Positions 42,002 through 51,632 of a stretch of DNA of 64,000 nt are shown here, one piece after another (the first letter of the stretch is position 1; every line of letters begins with the position of its first letter). A model generated the notes under the pieces. It did not search any database. It saw nothing but the letters and a program-made list of their open reading frames with translations, and was not told where the DNA came from. The DNA is taken from contig NZ_JAGRPV010000001.1 in the NCBI RefSeq assembly GCF_030014955.1, positions 7,623,501-7,687,500 on the forward strand. The letters are read 5' to 3'. The translations under genes and the position numbers were made by a program. Origin of the DNA: Cohnella hashimotonis. Its GTDB lineage: Bacteria; Bacillota; Bacilli; Paenibacillales; Paenibacillaceae.

Positions 42002-43780
42002 ATGATGACCTTATGGTTCAAACAATCGCTCAAGAGCAAGCTGTCCCTGTTGATCCTGATCGCGGTCATCACCCCGCTCCTAGCCACGGGCGTCGTCTCC
42101 TACCGCATCGCTTCCAATCTGACGGAGAAAATCGAGAAGGAATCCGGCATGAATACGCTCCGCCAGGTGTCCGACAAGCTCGACTTCCTCATCAACGACG
42201 TCGAGACGATGTCCGTATTCATTATCGGGCAAAAGGACATCCAGTCTTACCTCGAGCGCAGCGATGCGGACTATGCCTTGTATTCGCAAAACGTGGCTTT
42301 CCTGATGAACCTGGCTTCCTCCAAAACGTACATTTCCAATATTACGATCACCTCTTCCCGCGGCCATCCCGCTTTGTATAACACGACCGTACTGCACTCC
42401 GGGCTTCCCGAGCTGCAGGCGTCCGGCGCGAACGGCGGCGATCCCGACGTCAAATGGTGGACCCCGCCTTACGAGAACAAGACGACCGACGACGGGATCG
42501 CCAAGGTGTTCTCCCTCGTGCGTCCCATCCGCGACATGAGCAAGTTCAAGCGCATCGGCGAGCTGGCGATCAGCATCGACATCGCCGAGGTACGGCGCAT
42601 GCTGCAGGACGCGGGCTGGAACGCGAGCGGACAGCTCTGGCTGATCAATCAGGACAATCGGATCGTCGCGTCGCCGTCCGGCGAGGACGCGGCGGCGCTG
42701 CAGGGCCTGTCCGTTCCCGACGTCTCTCGGCTCGGCGATTCCGAAGGCGTGATGAATATCAAAGGCGGCCGGGATAGCAACACGCTGCTCTATTACACGC
42801 TGCCCGCGCTCGGCTGGAAGCTCGTAGGCGTCATCCCCACCCGGATCTACACCGCCCAGAACAAATACGTGCTCACGCTCACCGCCTACGCCATCGGACT
42901 GGCCGCGCTGCTCGCGGTCGTGCTGGTGCTTTATTTCATTACCTGGGTCACCCGGCCCCTGGCCAAGATCTCCAAGAAACTCAAGGATATCAATCCTGAA
43001 GAGCCCGTGACGCGCATCGAGGTCAAGAGCTCGGACGAGATCGGCATGCTGCTCCACAGCTACAACAAACTGGGCGACCGCATCCAGCGGCTCAAGAGCC
43101 AGCTTCAGGAGCACGAGGCCAAAAAGAAAGAAGTCGACATCCAGGCGCTTCAGGCGCAGATTCATCCGCATTTTCTGTACAACACGCTGTCTTCGATCCA
43201 ATGGAACGCGCTCATGAACAAGGACCGCCAGACGGCGGAGATGGTCGGGGCGCTGAGCGATTTCCTGCGGTTCAGCCTGAACGACGGCAAGGAATACTGC
43301 ACCGTCCAGCAAGAGGTCTCTCACGCCCAGAATTACATTCGCATCATGTCCCGGCGATTCCAGGACAAGTTCGATTCGGCTTTTTTCGTCGATCCGACGC
43401 TTCATAGCCATTCGATACTAAAGCTGCTCCTGCAGCCGCTCATCGAGAACAGCATCATGCACGGTCTTCAGAAGCAGAAGAAAAAGGGAAGCCTGTTCGT
43501 ATTCGGCGAGTGCCGCGACGGCGCGATGACGTTCGTCGTGGAGGATACGGGCATCGGCATCGACGCGGACAAGTTGGTGAAGCTGCGCCGGCATCTGACC
43601 GCGCCTGACGACGCCGAGGATGATCGCGCGGCAGCCGGCAAGTCGGGCTACGGCCTTCGCAGCGTACATCGCCGGCTGCAACTGCATTACGGCGCCGGGT
43701 CGGGGCTGCAGATCGACAGCGATCCGGGCGTCCGCACGCGCATTTCCTTCCAAATCCCGATCCAGGAGGCAAACGCATGA
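42002..43780 (+). CDS. YesM-type sensor histidine kinase
   Basis: 592 residues from the ATG at 42002 (an adjacent ATG at 42005 is also possible), because GAGAGGGG precedes it and the protein then opens with a basic tail and membrane helix (LSLLILIAVITPLLATGV). A large extracytoplasmic Cache-like domain runs to about 280, then a second helix (LAALLAVVLVLYF) and HAMP. The His_kinase box is IHPHFLYNTLSSIQW. The ATPase has ENSIMHGLQ and DTGIGID. It senses an external sugar or sugar-bound protein and phosphorylates the YesN partner. The stop overlaps the regulator start by 4 bases. Confidence 0.92.
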   Translation: MMTLWFKQSLKSKLSLLILIAVITPLLATGVVSYRIASNLTEKIEKESGMNTLRQVSDKLDFLINDVETMSVFIIGQKDIQSYLERSDADYALYSQNVAFLMNLASSKTYISNITITSSRGHPALYNTTVLHSGLPELQASGANGGDPDVKWWTPPYENKTTDDGIAKVFSLVRPIRDMSKFKRIGELAISIDIAEVRRMLQDAGWNASGQLWLINQDNRIVASPSGEDAAALQGLSVPDVSRLGDSEGVMNIKGGRDSNTLLYYTLPALGWKLVGVIPTRIYTAQNKYVLTLTAYAIGLAALLAVVLVLYFITWVTRPLAKISKKLKDINPEEPVTRIEVKSSDEIGMLLHSYNKLGDRIQRLKSQLQEHEAKKKEVDIQALQAQIHPHFLYNTLSSIQWNALMNKDRQTAEMVGALSDFLRFSLNDGKEYCTVQQEVSHAQNYIRIMSRRFQDKFDSAFFVDPTLHSHSILKLLLQPLIENSIMHGLQKQKKKGSLFVFGECRDGAMTFVVEDTGIGIDADKLVKLRRHLTAPDDAEDDRAAAGKSGYGLRSVHRRLQLHYGAGSGLQIDSDPGVRTRISFQIPIQEANA

Positions 43781-45336
43781 AAATATTGATCGTAGACGAC
43801 GAATTCATCATCCGGACGGGATTATGCACGGTCATCGACTGGGAGGGACTCGGCATGACGCTCCTGCCGCCGGCCGAATCCGCCGAGGAAGCGCTGGAGC
43901 GCCTGGCTGACGAGCAGCCGGACATCGTGCTGACGGACATCCGCATGCCCGGCATGGACGGCATCGAGCTGGCCAAGGAGATCAAGGCGCGGCGGCCGGA
44001 CACGGAGATCGTCATTCTGACCGGCTACGACGACTTTGGCTACGCCCGCCAGGCGCTGCGCGAGGGGGTCACCGACTACCTGCTCAAGACGAGCGGTCCG
44101 GAAGAGATCATGATGGCCGCCATGAAGGCGAAGCAGAATCTGCTCGCCAAGTGGGAGACGATGAAGCAGGAGGCCGCCCAAGGCGCCGCGTTGCGCAATC
44201 AGGGGCTGGAGGAGCTGCTGTCCGCTGGCGGCAAAAGGCTTGCGGGAAGCGGCACGTCCGCGGACCCTGCGCGCAAGTGGCTGGAGCAAGCCGGCGTGGC
44301 GAAGGCCGGGCCCGACGGCGCCCTGCTGCCGATGCGCGTGCTGCTCGTCGGCGCGTCGGGCTGGGACGACGACAGGTTCGCGGGAATTATGCTCGGTGCG
44401 GCCGAGAGCAAGCTGCTCGAGCTGCTGCCGTGCGTCGCGCTGCGCAAGAGCGACAGGATCATCGTCGTCTCGCAGGCCTGCGAGGGCTGGTCCCACACGA
44501 GCCGGCTCGCCGGCGCCGTCGCCCGCGTCCGCGAGGCGCTCAAGTGCGACATTTTCGCCGCGGCCGGAGAGCCGGTCACGGCTTGGGCCGAGCTTGCACG
44601 CTCGTATGCGGAAGCGGAGTCTGCCTATGCCTATCGCCTGCTGCTGGGGGACAACGGCCTCGTGGAGGCGAAGGATGTCCTCGCCCGCCGGGGAGGACGT
44701 ACGGTCTGCTCCGCGAAGGAGGAGAACGAGCTCTCCGCGCTGCTGATGAACAGCGACGCGACGCAGCTGCGGAACTGGACGAACGGCATCGTGAACGAAC
44801 AGCTGAGCGATCCGCAGGCGACGCCGGCCACGCTGCAGGCCTATCTGCAATCGATCGTCATCGCCGCTCACCGCTGGCTGGACCGTACCCGGGATAGCGG
44901 CGCGGAGGCTTCCGCTTCGGCGCCGGTCATTCCTTTTCACGTGGGCATCCGTCTCGCGGACGAGCTGTTCAAGCTGCTCCTGTCCGTCCTAAACGCCTTC
45001 CATGACCGGGTGAGCGCCGGACGCTACGCTTATATTCATAGGGCGATCGCCTACATTCAGCATCATCTCGACCGGCATTTAACCTTGCAGCAGGTTGCCG
45101 GCTTCGTACACATCAATCCGAACCATTTCAGCGAGATGTTCAAGAAGGAGACCGGACAGAGCTTCACGGAATACGTCACGCGGGAGCGAATGCTGCGCGC
45201 GGCCAACATCTTGAAGACGACGCGCATGAAGATCAGCGAGGTCGCGGGCGAGGCCGGATACGAGGACATCAAGTACTTCAGCCAGCAATTTAAAAAAGTG
45301 ATGGGCTGCACGCCGTCCGAATATCGGCAAATGTAA
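43777..45336 (+). CDS. YesN-type AraC-family response regulator
   Basis: 519 residues. The receiver has VDDEFII and Asp54 in VLTDIRMPGMDG. A divergent linker region spans about 135-400. The C-terminal AraC domain (about 415-515) has IAYIQHHLDRHLTLQQVAG and GYEDIKYFSQQFKK. Translationally coupled to YesM. It should activate the adjacent sugar importer genes. Confidence 0.93.
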   Translation: MKILIVDDEFIIRTGLCTVIDWEGLGMTLLPPAESAEEALERLADEQPDIVLTDIRMPGMDGIELAKEIKARRPDTEIVILTGYDDFGYARQALREGVTDYLLKTSGPEEIMMAAMKAKQNLLAKWETMKQEAAQGAALRNQGLEELLSAGGKRLAGSGTSADPARKWLEQAGVAKAGPDGALLPMRVLLVGASGWDDDRFAGIMLGAAESKLLELLPCVALRKSDRIIVVSQACEGWSHTSRLAGAVARVREALKCDIFAAAGEPVTAWAELARSYAEAESAYAYRLLLGDNGLVEAKDVLARRGGRTVCSAKEENELSALLMNSDATQLRNWTNGIVNEQLSDPQATPATLQAYLQSIVIAAHRWLDRTRDSGAEASASAPVIPFHVGIRLADELFKLLLSVLNAFHDRVSAGRYAYIHRAIAYIQHHLDRHLTLQQVAGFVHINPNHFSEMFKKETGQSFTEYVTRERMLRAANILKTTRMKISEVAGEAGYEDIKYFSQQFKKVMGCTPSEYRQM

Positions 45337-45490
45337 GCTTTTCTGACATAAACATGCCTTTTTCCCGAACAAAAAGCCGAAAACGGATTCATAAACTGAA
45401 TATCGTCTACCCTAACGCCGGAACTTCTCCCCCGCGACCCGACGGTCCGGGCGCCTATACTTAATTTACATTCACGCAGGAGGGGTTCAT

Positions 45491-46867
45491 ATGAAAAAGA
45501 AACCTGTATCCTTAACCGCCCTGGCGCTCGCGGCGACCACGCTGCTCGCGGCATGCGGCAACGACACGTCCAACAATGCCGCCTCGAGCAGCGCAGCTTC
45601 GAGCGCGCCCGCTTCGGGCTCGTCCGGCGCATCGGCGAGCGCGCCGGCTTCCGGCGAGAAGGTCAAGCTGTCGATCTGGCACAATTTCTCCGGCGACGAC
45701 CTGCGGGCCCAAGCCGTGCGCGCGCAGATCGACAAGTTCAAAGCCGCGCATCCGGAGGTCGAGCTGGACGCCCAGGCGATCCCGCCAGACGGCTACCGCC
45801 AACGGCTCAAGACGGTCGCGGCGGCCGGCGAGATGCCCGACGTGTTCTTCACGCAGTCCGGCACATCGATCCAGGAATTCTACGACGGCGGTCTGATCCA
45901 ACCGATCACGCCGCTGCTCGACAAGTACCCCGAGTGGAAAAACAACTTCATGGAAGGCGCGCTCGATCGGCTCTCGTTCGACGGCCAGGTGTACGCGACG
46001 CCGCTGAGCGGGTCGGCCACCTCCCTGTTCTTCTATAACAAATCGCTCTTCGACAAGTACCAGGTCAAGGTGCCGACGACTTGGGACGAGCTGATGACGG
46101 CAATCAAGACGTTTAACGACAACAAGATTACGCCGATCTCGCTCGGCAACAAGGCCGCCTGGCTGGCGCAGTCCAGCATTCTCTCGTCCCTGGCCGACCG
46201 CGTGACCGGCACGGATTGGTTCCTAAAGGCGGCGAGCCAGGACGGCGCGTCGTTCACCGATCCCGAGTTCGTCCAGGCGCTGCAGCTGTTCAAGGATCTC
46301 TCCCAAGCCAAGGCGTTCCAAACTGGCGCCAACAGCCTGGACAACACGCAGATGGAGCAGTACTTCGTCGAAGGCAAGGCCGCGATGATGATCGACGGCT
46401 CCTGGGCGCTGACGAACATGGCAGCCACCGGCACGCCGGAGCAGCTCAACCAGGTCGAAGTGACCGTGCTGCCTTCCGTACCGGGCGGCAAGGGCGATCC
46501 GAACGCCATCTCCGGCGGATCCGGCGGCGGCATGGCGCTGAGCAAGACCGTTACGGGCGCCAAGCTCGACGCCGCGCTCGAGCTGATCTACGCGATCGGC
46601 GGGCCGGAAGGCATGCAGGCGATCGTCAACAGCAACTCCGTCGTCAACTATAAGGTCGAGCCCGATCAAGCCGTGGTGACGCCGCTGTTCTACAAGGCGT
46701 TCACCCTGTTCAAATCGGTCAAGCTGACGCCGGTATACGACGCCTACCTGACGTCGGCTGCCGCGGACGTCATCAACAACGGCCTGCAGGACCTGCTGCT
46801 GACCGGCAAGCCGGAGGCCGTCGCCAAGAAGCTCCAGGACGCGCAAGCGCAGGCGCTCGGCAAGTAA
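45491..46867 (+). CDS. Carbohydrate ABC transporter substrate-binding lipoprotein
   Basis: 458 residues. Lipobox LLAACG (Cys at about 22), then a Ser/Ala-rich spacer and a family-1 solute-binding fold (LSIWHNFSGDDLRAQAVRAQI, MMIDGSWALTNM). RBS AGGAGGGG. It captures an oligosaccharide outside the cell for the two permeases that follow. The ligand is unknown; the YesM/YesN pair suggests a plant polysaccharide fragment. Confidence 0.92.
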   Translation: MKKKPVSLTALALAATTLLAACGNDTSNNAASSSAASSAPASGSSGASASAPASGEKVKLSIWHNFSGDDLRAQAVRAQIDKFKAAHPEVELDAQAIPPDGYRQRLKTVAAAGEMPDVFFTQSGTSIQEFYDGGLIQPITPLLDKYPEWKNNFMEGALDRLSFDGQVYATPLSGSATSLFFYNKSLFDKYQVKVPTTWDELMTAIKTFNDNKITPISLGNKAAWLAQSSILSSLADRVTGTDWFLKAASQDGASFTDPEFVQALQLFKDLSQAKAFQTGANSLDNTQMEQYFVEGKAAMMIDGSWALTNMAATGTPEQLNQVEVTVLPSVPGGKGDPNAISGGSGGGMALSKTVTGAKLDAALELIYAIGGPEGMQAIVNSNSVVNYKVEPDQAVVTPLFYKAFTLFKSVKLTPVYDAYLTSAAADVINNGLQDLLLTGKPEAVAKKLQDAQAQALGK

Positions 46868-46892
46868 ATCTGGCGAATGCGGATGGCGGCGT

Positions 46893-46938
46893 GACGGACC
46901 CGCGCTTCCCGGCGAACGCCGGGGAGACCGGGCCCGTC
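46893..46938 (+). other. Intercistronic hairpin between binding protein and permease genes
   Basis: Outer arms GACGGACCCG / CGGGCCCGTC and an inner CCCGGCG / CGCCGGG stem enclose a small loop, followed by a CT-rich tail (TTCTCTTTCTCC). Such structures commonly stabilise upstream binding-protein mRNA or partly terminate, giving more binding protein than permease. Confidence 0.7.
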
Positions 46939-47001
46939 CCCGCCTTCTCTTTCTCCAAGCTGCACGTTTAAGCACAAGCGTCAAACGAAAGGAGGCCGGT
47001 C

Positions 47002-47874
47002 ATGACGAATTCCGGCCGTCTCAGAGCCTTTATCGCGGTAGGGTTGCTGCCTACCCTGTTCATCTATGCGGTGTTCGTGCTGGTGCCCATCGTCTGGTCC
47101 GCCTATTACGGATTCTTCGACTGGAAAGGCATCGGCGCATCCAAGTTCATCGGATTCGACAACTACGCCGAAGCGCTCGGGGATCCGATCTTCTGGAGGG
47201 CGTTCAAGAACAACCTGATCATCGTAGCCGCCTCGATCTTCGGACAGCTGCCGATCGCGCTCGTCCTGTCGCTCATTTTGCGCAAGAGCACCTTCTTCCA
47301 ACGCTTTGTCCGGTCCGCCGTGTTCATGCCCATGGTCGTGGCCAGCGTCGTGATCGGCATGATCTGGGGCTACATTTATCACCCGCAGATCGGCATCCTG
47401 AACTTCCTTCTCGAACAGTTCGGCCTCGGCTCCTGGATTCGCGACTGGCTCGGCGATCCGAGCATCAACATGTACGCCGTCAGCGCGCCGGTCATCTGGG
47501 CGAATATCGGACCGTATCTCGTGCTCTTCATCGCCGCCATTCAGAACATCTCCTCCGAAGTCGAAGACGCCGCCAAGATCGACGGCGCCGTGAAGTCCAA
47601 GTGGCTCTACATGATCGTCGTGCCGATGATCTGGGATACGATCAAGGTCGCCATCGTGCTGTGCATCTCCGGCAGCCTGAAGGCCTTCGACCTGATCTAT
47701 ATCATGACGGGCGGAGGCCCCGCGCAATCGACGGAGCTGCTCGCGACGTACATGTACAACAATACCTTCGAAGTTTTCCGCTACGGCTACGGCTCGGCGG
47801 TTTCCACATTGATCATCCTCATCAGCATGGTCCTCGTGCTCGGCAGCCAGCTGCTGATGAGACGCAAGCAATAA
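47002..47874 (+). CDS. Carbohydrate ABC transporter permease (MalF-like)
   Basis: 290 residues with six membrane segments. The inner-membrane loop EAA motif is EDAAKIDGAVKSKWLYMIVVPM. It precedes the second permease by 38 bases. No ATPase gene is in the operon; a shared MsmX-type ATPase elsewhere is expected. Confidence 0.92.
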   Translation: MTNSGRLRAFIAVGLLPTLFIYAVFVLVPIVWSAYYGFFDWKGIGASKFIGFDNYAEALGDPIFWRAFKNNLIIVAASIFGQLPIALVLSLILRKSTFFQRFVRSAVFMPMVVASVVIGMIWGYIYHPQIGILNFLLEQFGLGSWIRDWLGDPSINMYAVSAPVIWANIGPYLVLFIAAIQNISSEVEDAAKIDGAVKSKWLYMIVVPMIWDTIKVAIVLCISGSLKAFDLIYIMTGGGPAQSTELLATYMYNNTFEVFRYGYGSAVSTLIILISMVLVLGSQLLMRRKQ

Positions 47875-47912
47875 TAAGCCGCGCATCCGCGCCTTAGAAA
47901 GAGAGGACAGCT

Positions 47913-48815
47913 ATGAAGATGACAACGGACGGCAGCCTGGCGCACAAGGCCGGCCCGGCGCAAAACGCCGGACGTCCCGCTCTCTCCCGGCCTTTTAAGC
48001 CGAAATGGGCGTGGCTCTCCAATCTCGTGCTGCTGATCTACGCGCTGCTCACGCTGTACCCGCTCCTGTGGCTGTTCCTCAGCTCATTCAAGACGAACCA
48101 GGAGTTTTTCGGCAAGCCGTTCGCGCTGCCGTCGACGTGGCACTTCGACAATTACAAGCGGGCATGGGAGATCGCCGGCATCGGCCCCGCCTTCCTCAAC
48201 TCGGTCATCGTCACCCTTAGCGCCATCGTGCTGACGCTGTTCCTCGGCACGCTTACGGCGTACGTCGTTTCCCGCATGAACTTCCGCTTCAAGGGGCTCG
48301 TCATGTCGCTCTTTGTTGCCGGCATGCTGATCCCGATCCACAGCACGCTCGTGCCGCTGTTCATCATGATGAACGAGTTCGGCATCCTCGACACGTACGC
48401 GTCGCTGATCCTGCCCTACGCCGCGTTCGAGCTGCCTGTCGCCATTTTCGTCGTTGGGGCGTACCTGACGTCGGTCCCGAAGGACCTCGAAGAGGCGTCG
48501 ATGATCGATGGCAACGGCTATTGGGGCACCTTTTTCCGCGTCGTCGCGCCGCTGGCGGTGCCTGCCATGGCGACGATCTTCATCCTCGGGTTTCTCCGGT
48601 TCTGGAACGACTTTGCCTTCGCGCTCGTCTTCATCAATAACCAGGCGCTCAAGACGCTGCCGCTTAGCCTGTCCGTCTTCTCCGACGGCTACGGCACCGA
48701 CTACAGTCTGACGACGGCAGCCATGTCGATCGCGGTCATCCCGACGATCGTCATCTATCTGATCTTTCAGGAGCAGATCATGAAGGGCATGGTGGCGGGA
48801 TCGGTAAAAGGGTAG
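47913..48815 (+). CDS. Carbohydrate ABC transporter permease (MalG-like)
   Basis: 300 residues. Six membrane segments, with the EAA motif EEASMIDGNGYWGTFFRVVAPL. The N-terminal 25 residues are polar and Ala/Gly-rich before the first helix. It ends the operon; a terminator lies about 45 bases on. Confidence 0.92.
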   Translation: MKMTTDGSLAHKAGPAQNAGRPALSRPFKPKWAWLSNLVLLIYALLTLYPLLWLFLSSFKTNQEFFGKPFALPSTWHFDNYKRAWEIAGIGPAFLNSVIVTLSAIVLTLFLGTLTAYVVSRMNFRFKGLVMSLFVAGMLIPIHSTLVPLFIMMNEFGILDTYASLILPYAAFELPVAIFVVGAYLTSVPKDLEEASMIDGNGYWGTFFRVVAPLAVPAMATIFILGFLRFWNDFAFALVFINNQALKTLPLSLSVFSDGYGTDYSLTTAAMSIAVIPTIVIYLIFQEQIMKGMVAGSVKG

Positions 48816-48859
48816 GGCGGAGACGCTGAGACTTGTGTTGCTCATACAAGGAAAACCGA

Positions 48860-48883
48860 AAGAGGGCTTATGGCCCTCTTTTT
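48860..48883 (+). terminator. Terminator of sugar ABC operon
   Basis: AGAGGGC-CTTAT-like loop-GCCCTCT stem followed by TTTTTG. Confidence 0.9.
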
Positions 48884-48901
48884 GCCTTTAAATCTGCCTT
48901 C

Positions 48902-48939
48902 CTCGGTGATCCGCCGCACCTTGCCGGTGGATCACCGAG
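48902..48939. repeat. Inverted repeat with 11-bp perfect arms
   Basis: CTCGGTGATCC and GGATCACCGAG flank a GC-rich centre that itself partly pairs. It lies between the ABC terminator and the terminator of the convergent lipoprotein gene, so it is not needed for either; its role is unknown. Confidence 0.6.
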
Positions 48940-49007
48940 TCCGGGGTACGCGCGCCTCCACCGTCGCTCCGGCCGTTGCAGTATGTGATAACACGCGGTA
49001 ATAACGC

Positions 49008-49029
49008 AAAAAGCGGCCCGAAGGCCGCC
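49008..49029 (-). terminator. Terminator of the DUF6612-like lipoprotein gene
   Basis: On the minus strand GCGGCC-TTCG-GGCCGC is followed by TTTTTG; 33 bases after the stop codon at 49062. Confidence 0.85.
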
Positions 49030-49061
49030 TTTACAATTAAGACTCAATTGCTCGTATGCGG

Positions 49062-50138
49062 TTAAAGGCTGCCGCCGCCAAGTCCCGGGAGACCCAGCTG
49101 GCTCAGCTGGTCGTCCGTCAGCACTTCTTCGGCCTTCGGCTCGCCCGACAGCTTCACGTCGCCGTTGATATCGGTCAGCTCCTGGACGATCTTGATCGTG
49201 CCGCTGGTGGTCTGATCGGCCTCTGTGCCCGCGAACGCGATCTTGGCGTCGGTGTAGCTGGCATAGCCCTTTCCGTCGATACCGATGTTGGAGAGGATAT
49301 CGAGCGTCTGCACGCTCTTTTTGAATTCCTCAAGGTCCTTCGAAATATCGTTGTCCTTGGACTCGGCCAGGCTTTTCTTGGCTTCGTCCAGGTCGGATTG
49401 CTCGATTTTCAGCATCTTGCGGTACTCTTCGTTCTTGGAGAGCAGGTCAATGACTTCCGGCCCGATATCGTTCGTGATCGTCTGGATGAGCGGCTCCACC
49501 TGGTCCTTCGTCACGTGTGTCTGTACGACCTTATCTATGCCGTCCGTCGTAATGCCCGCATCCTTGGCGGAGACATCCTTCAGGTAGGTGTCTTCGTCGA
49601 TATGCTTGAATACGATCGCCGACACGTCGCTCACGAGCTTCTGCGTCGTGCCGATGTCGAGCGACTGGATATCTTGGCCCTCCTGCTCGGCCAGCTTCTT
49701 CAGGTCGACTTCAATATACTTGCCGACGATCTCTGCGGGCAGACCCAGCATCGGGATGTTCGGCACCTTGACCCACAGCTTTTCCTTGTTCATGACGATC
49801 GGCACAGTGATGGTCATCGCGAGATCGCCTTTAATATTGATCTGCAGGTTGATCTCGGCGAGCATCGGATCCTTGCGATAACCGCCTGTCCATGACAGCT
49901 CCGCGTTGCTCAGGAAGCCGCTGGCCATGCTTGCATACCCTTCGTCGTCCGCGGTCTCGGGCAGCTTCAGATCGGAAATCTGGAGGCTCCCTTTCATGCT
50001 ATAGGAAGTGATTTGAGATGATTTCTTCAGGGCGTCTTGAAGCGTCTCCTCCGCCGACTTGGAACTGGTACATCCCGCTAGCAGGATGAGTACGAGGAGC
50101 GCTGCGATGGCGGCCAGTACTCTCTTTTGGTTAAGCAA
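49062..50138 (-). CDS. Lipoprotein, DUF6612-like
   Basis: 358 residues from a TTG at 50138, selected because AAGGGGGA lies ten bases upstream and the protein then has a clean lipoprotein signal (LAAIAALLVLILLAGC). The body has repeated amphipathic segments and an ISSYSMKG-like motif (SSQITSYSMKGSLQIS) typical of lipoproteins of this kind in Firmicutes, which resemble LolA/LppX folds. Anchored outside the membrane. The function is not established. An upstream in-frame ATG at 50219 would bury the signal. Confidence 0.75.
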   Translation of the reverse strand: MLNQKRVLAAIAALLVLILLAGCTSSKSAEETLQDALKKSSQITSYSMKGSLQISDLKLPETADDEGYASMASGFLSNAELSWTGGYRKDPMLAEINLQINIKGDLAMTITVPIVMNKEKLWVKVPNIPMLGLPAEIVGKYIEVDLKKLAEQEGQDIQSLDIGTTQKLVSDVSAIVFKHIDEDTYLKDVSAKDAGITTDGIDKVVQTHVTKDQVEPLIQTITNDIGPEVIDLLSKNEEYRKMLKIEQSDLDEAKKSLAESKDNDISKDLEEFKKSVQTLDILSNIGIDGKGYASYTDAKIAFAGTEADQTTSGTIKIVQELTDINGDVKLSGEPKAEEVLTDDQLSQLGLPGLGGGSL

Positions 50139-50275
50139 AATAACGAAATCCCCCTTCAATTTCTGGATGATTGCTTCTAGAAATAGAAGCAGCCTCCATT
50201 TTAGTCCATTAAGGACCAAGATGGAAGCTCTTTTTGTTAAAGAGTAGATTAATCCGGATTGTAACCGGTTTCCGG

Positions 50276-51214
50276 TTAATGGATGTCCTTTTTGCGGAAA
50301 CGACCGCCCTTGACGTCATGGATATTGCCGACGGCGAGGAAGGCGACGGGGTCGAGCTCATTGACGATCAGCTTGAGCTTCGCTTCCTCCAGACGGGAGA
50401 TGACGCAGAAGATGACTTGCTTGGCATTGCCCGAATAGCCGCCTTCTCCGTTCAGATAGGTGACGCCCCGGCCGAGACGACTTACGATAGCGTCGCCGAT
50501 ATCGCGGTAGTTATCGCTGATGATCCAGACGGATTTGGATTCGTCGAAGCCTTCGATCGTCAGATCGATGACCTTGAACGCTATATAATAGGCGATCAGG
50601 GAGAACATGGCGTTGTCCCACCCGAATACCAGGCCTGCGCTTCCTAAGATGAATATGTTGATGAACATGACCATTTGGCCGACGGAAAAAGGACTCCGCT
50701 TGCTGAACAGGATTGCGACGATCTCCGTCCCGTCCGTCGTACCGCCGAAGCGGATAACGATACCGACGCCGACGCCGAGGAAGATTCCTCCGAAGATAGC
50801 GGCAAGCAAGGTTTGATCTGTAAAGGGTTCTACGTGGTGAAGCGCCTGAGTCGTGATCGCCAGCGTGACGACGCCGAGCAAGGTAGATAACGCGAAGGTT
50901 TTGCCGATTTGCTTGTACCCGATGATGAGAAAAGGCAGATTGAAGAGGAACAAGAAGATACCGATCGGCCAATGTGTGAGATAAGCGACCATGATGGATA
51001 TGCCGGTGATGCCGCCGTCGATGATGGAATTCGGAACGAGGAATACTTCAAGCGCTGCGCCGACAAGTACGGCGCCGACGATAATGGCGATGACGCGCTT
51101 GGCAACCTCAAACAACGAAAGCCCGCTATGCTGCGCTTTCTTGATAGGCGCTTGGACCGCCGCTTGGCCTTGGGCGTGGGGAGACTTGGATTTGGATTTC
51201 TTCGAACTGGTCAT
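50276..51214 (-). CDS. YitT-family membrane protein (DUF2179)
   Basis: 312 residues from the ATG at 51214, preceded by AGGAGGT; a GTG 6 bases earlier is less well spaced. A basic, Ser/Lys-rich N-tail of about 35 residues is followed by five to six membrane helices (GAVLVGAALEVFLVPNSIIDGGITGIS is the family hallmark) and a cytosolic DUF2179 domain (GFDESKSVWIISDN, GVTYLNGEGGYSG). Family members are widespread in Firmicutes and lack a settled function. An imperfect hairpin (50180-50235) follows the gene. Confidence 0.88.
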   Translation of the reverse strand: MTSSKKSKSKSPHAQGQAAVQAPIKKAQHSGLSLFEVAKRVIAIIVGAVLVGAALEVFLVPNSIIDGGITGISIMVAYLTHWPIGIFLFLFNLPFLIIGYKQIGKTFALSTLLGVVTLAITTQALHHVEPFTDQTLLAAIFGGIFLGVGVGIVIRFGGTTDGTEIVAILFSKRSPFSVGQMVMFINIFILGSAGLVFGWDNAMFSLIAYYIAFKVIDLTIEGFDESKSVWIISDNYRDIGDAIVSRLGRGVTYLNGEGGYSGNAKQVIFCVISRLEEAKLKLIVNELDPVAFLAVGNIHDVKGGRFRKKDIH

Positions 51215-51335
51215 AGGCACCTCCTGCTGGACAGTTTCTGATTTTATTATAACAGCTTAAAGTATGCGGAGAAAAGACACAGTATTAAAGAATTTGGGCA
51301 ATTTTCAGCGAAAATAGCCGTTTTAGACGCAAATA

Positions 51336-51371
51336 AGCGATTCAGGCTGCCTGGAGGCAACTTAAATCGCT
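51336..51371. repeat. Hairpin-forming intergenic repeat candidate
   Basis: AGCGATT and AATCGCT arms, with inner TGCC/GGCA, form a stem loop in the 241-bp gap between the YitT gene and sspP. The rest of 51215-51455 shows no gene. Similar sequences are familiar from Paenibacillus intergenic regions, but I cannot verify that here. Confidence 0.45.
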
Positions 51372-51455
51372 CAATGTTCGCAAGAGAAGCTATTACGGCC
51401 GCGCACAGGGGAATGACAAGGCTTATTCCCCCGCGCCCGGCCTTCGCAAAATCCG

Positions 51456-51611
51456 TCAGCCTTCCGGATTATTGTGGCTTACATGATTGCGGTTTTTGAC
51501 CTTCTTGGAGCCGGATAGCGGCTTTTGGCCGCCGCGGTGTCCCGGACTGCGCTCGTCTCGATCGGGCTGGGGATTCGCTTCGGGCACCGGCTGCGATTTG
51601 GGCTTGCTCAT
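51456..51611 (-). CDS. sspP: Small acid-soluble spore protein P-like
   Basis: 51 residues. The C-terminal half contains PLSGSKKVKNRNHVSHN, the hallmark of B. subtilis SspP (CotL); the N-terminal half is Pro/Asp/Arg-rich, as usual. RBS GGAGGG is nine bases upstream. The gene is the third of three small genes on the minus strand (from 52174). It implies a sporulating organism. Sporulation control by SigG is expected from the family, but I did not identify the promoter. Confidence 0.85.
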   Translation of the reverse strand: MSKPKSQPVPEANPQPDRDERSPGHRGGQKPLSGSKKVKNRNHVSHNNPEG

Positions 51612-51632
51612 AAGGGACGATCCCTCCGCTCG

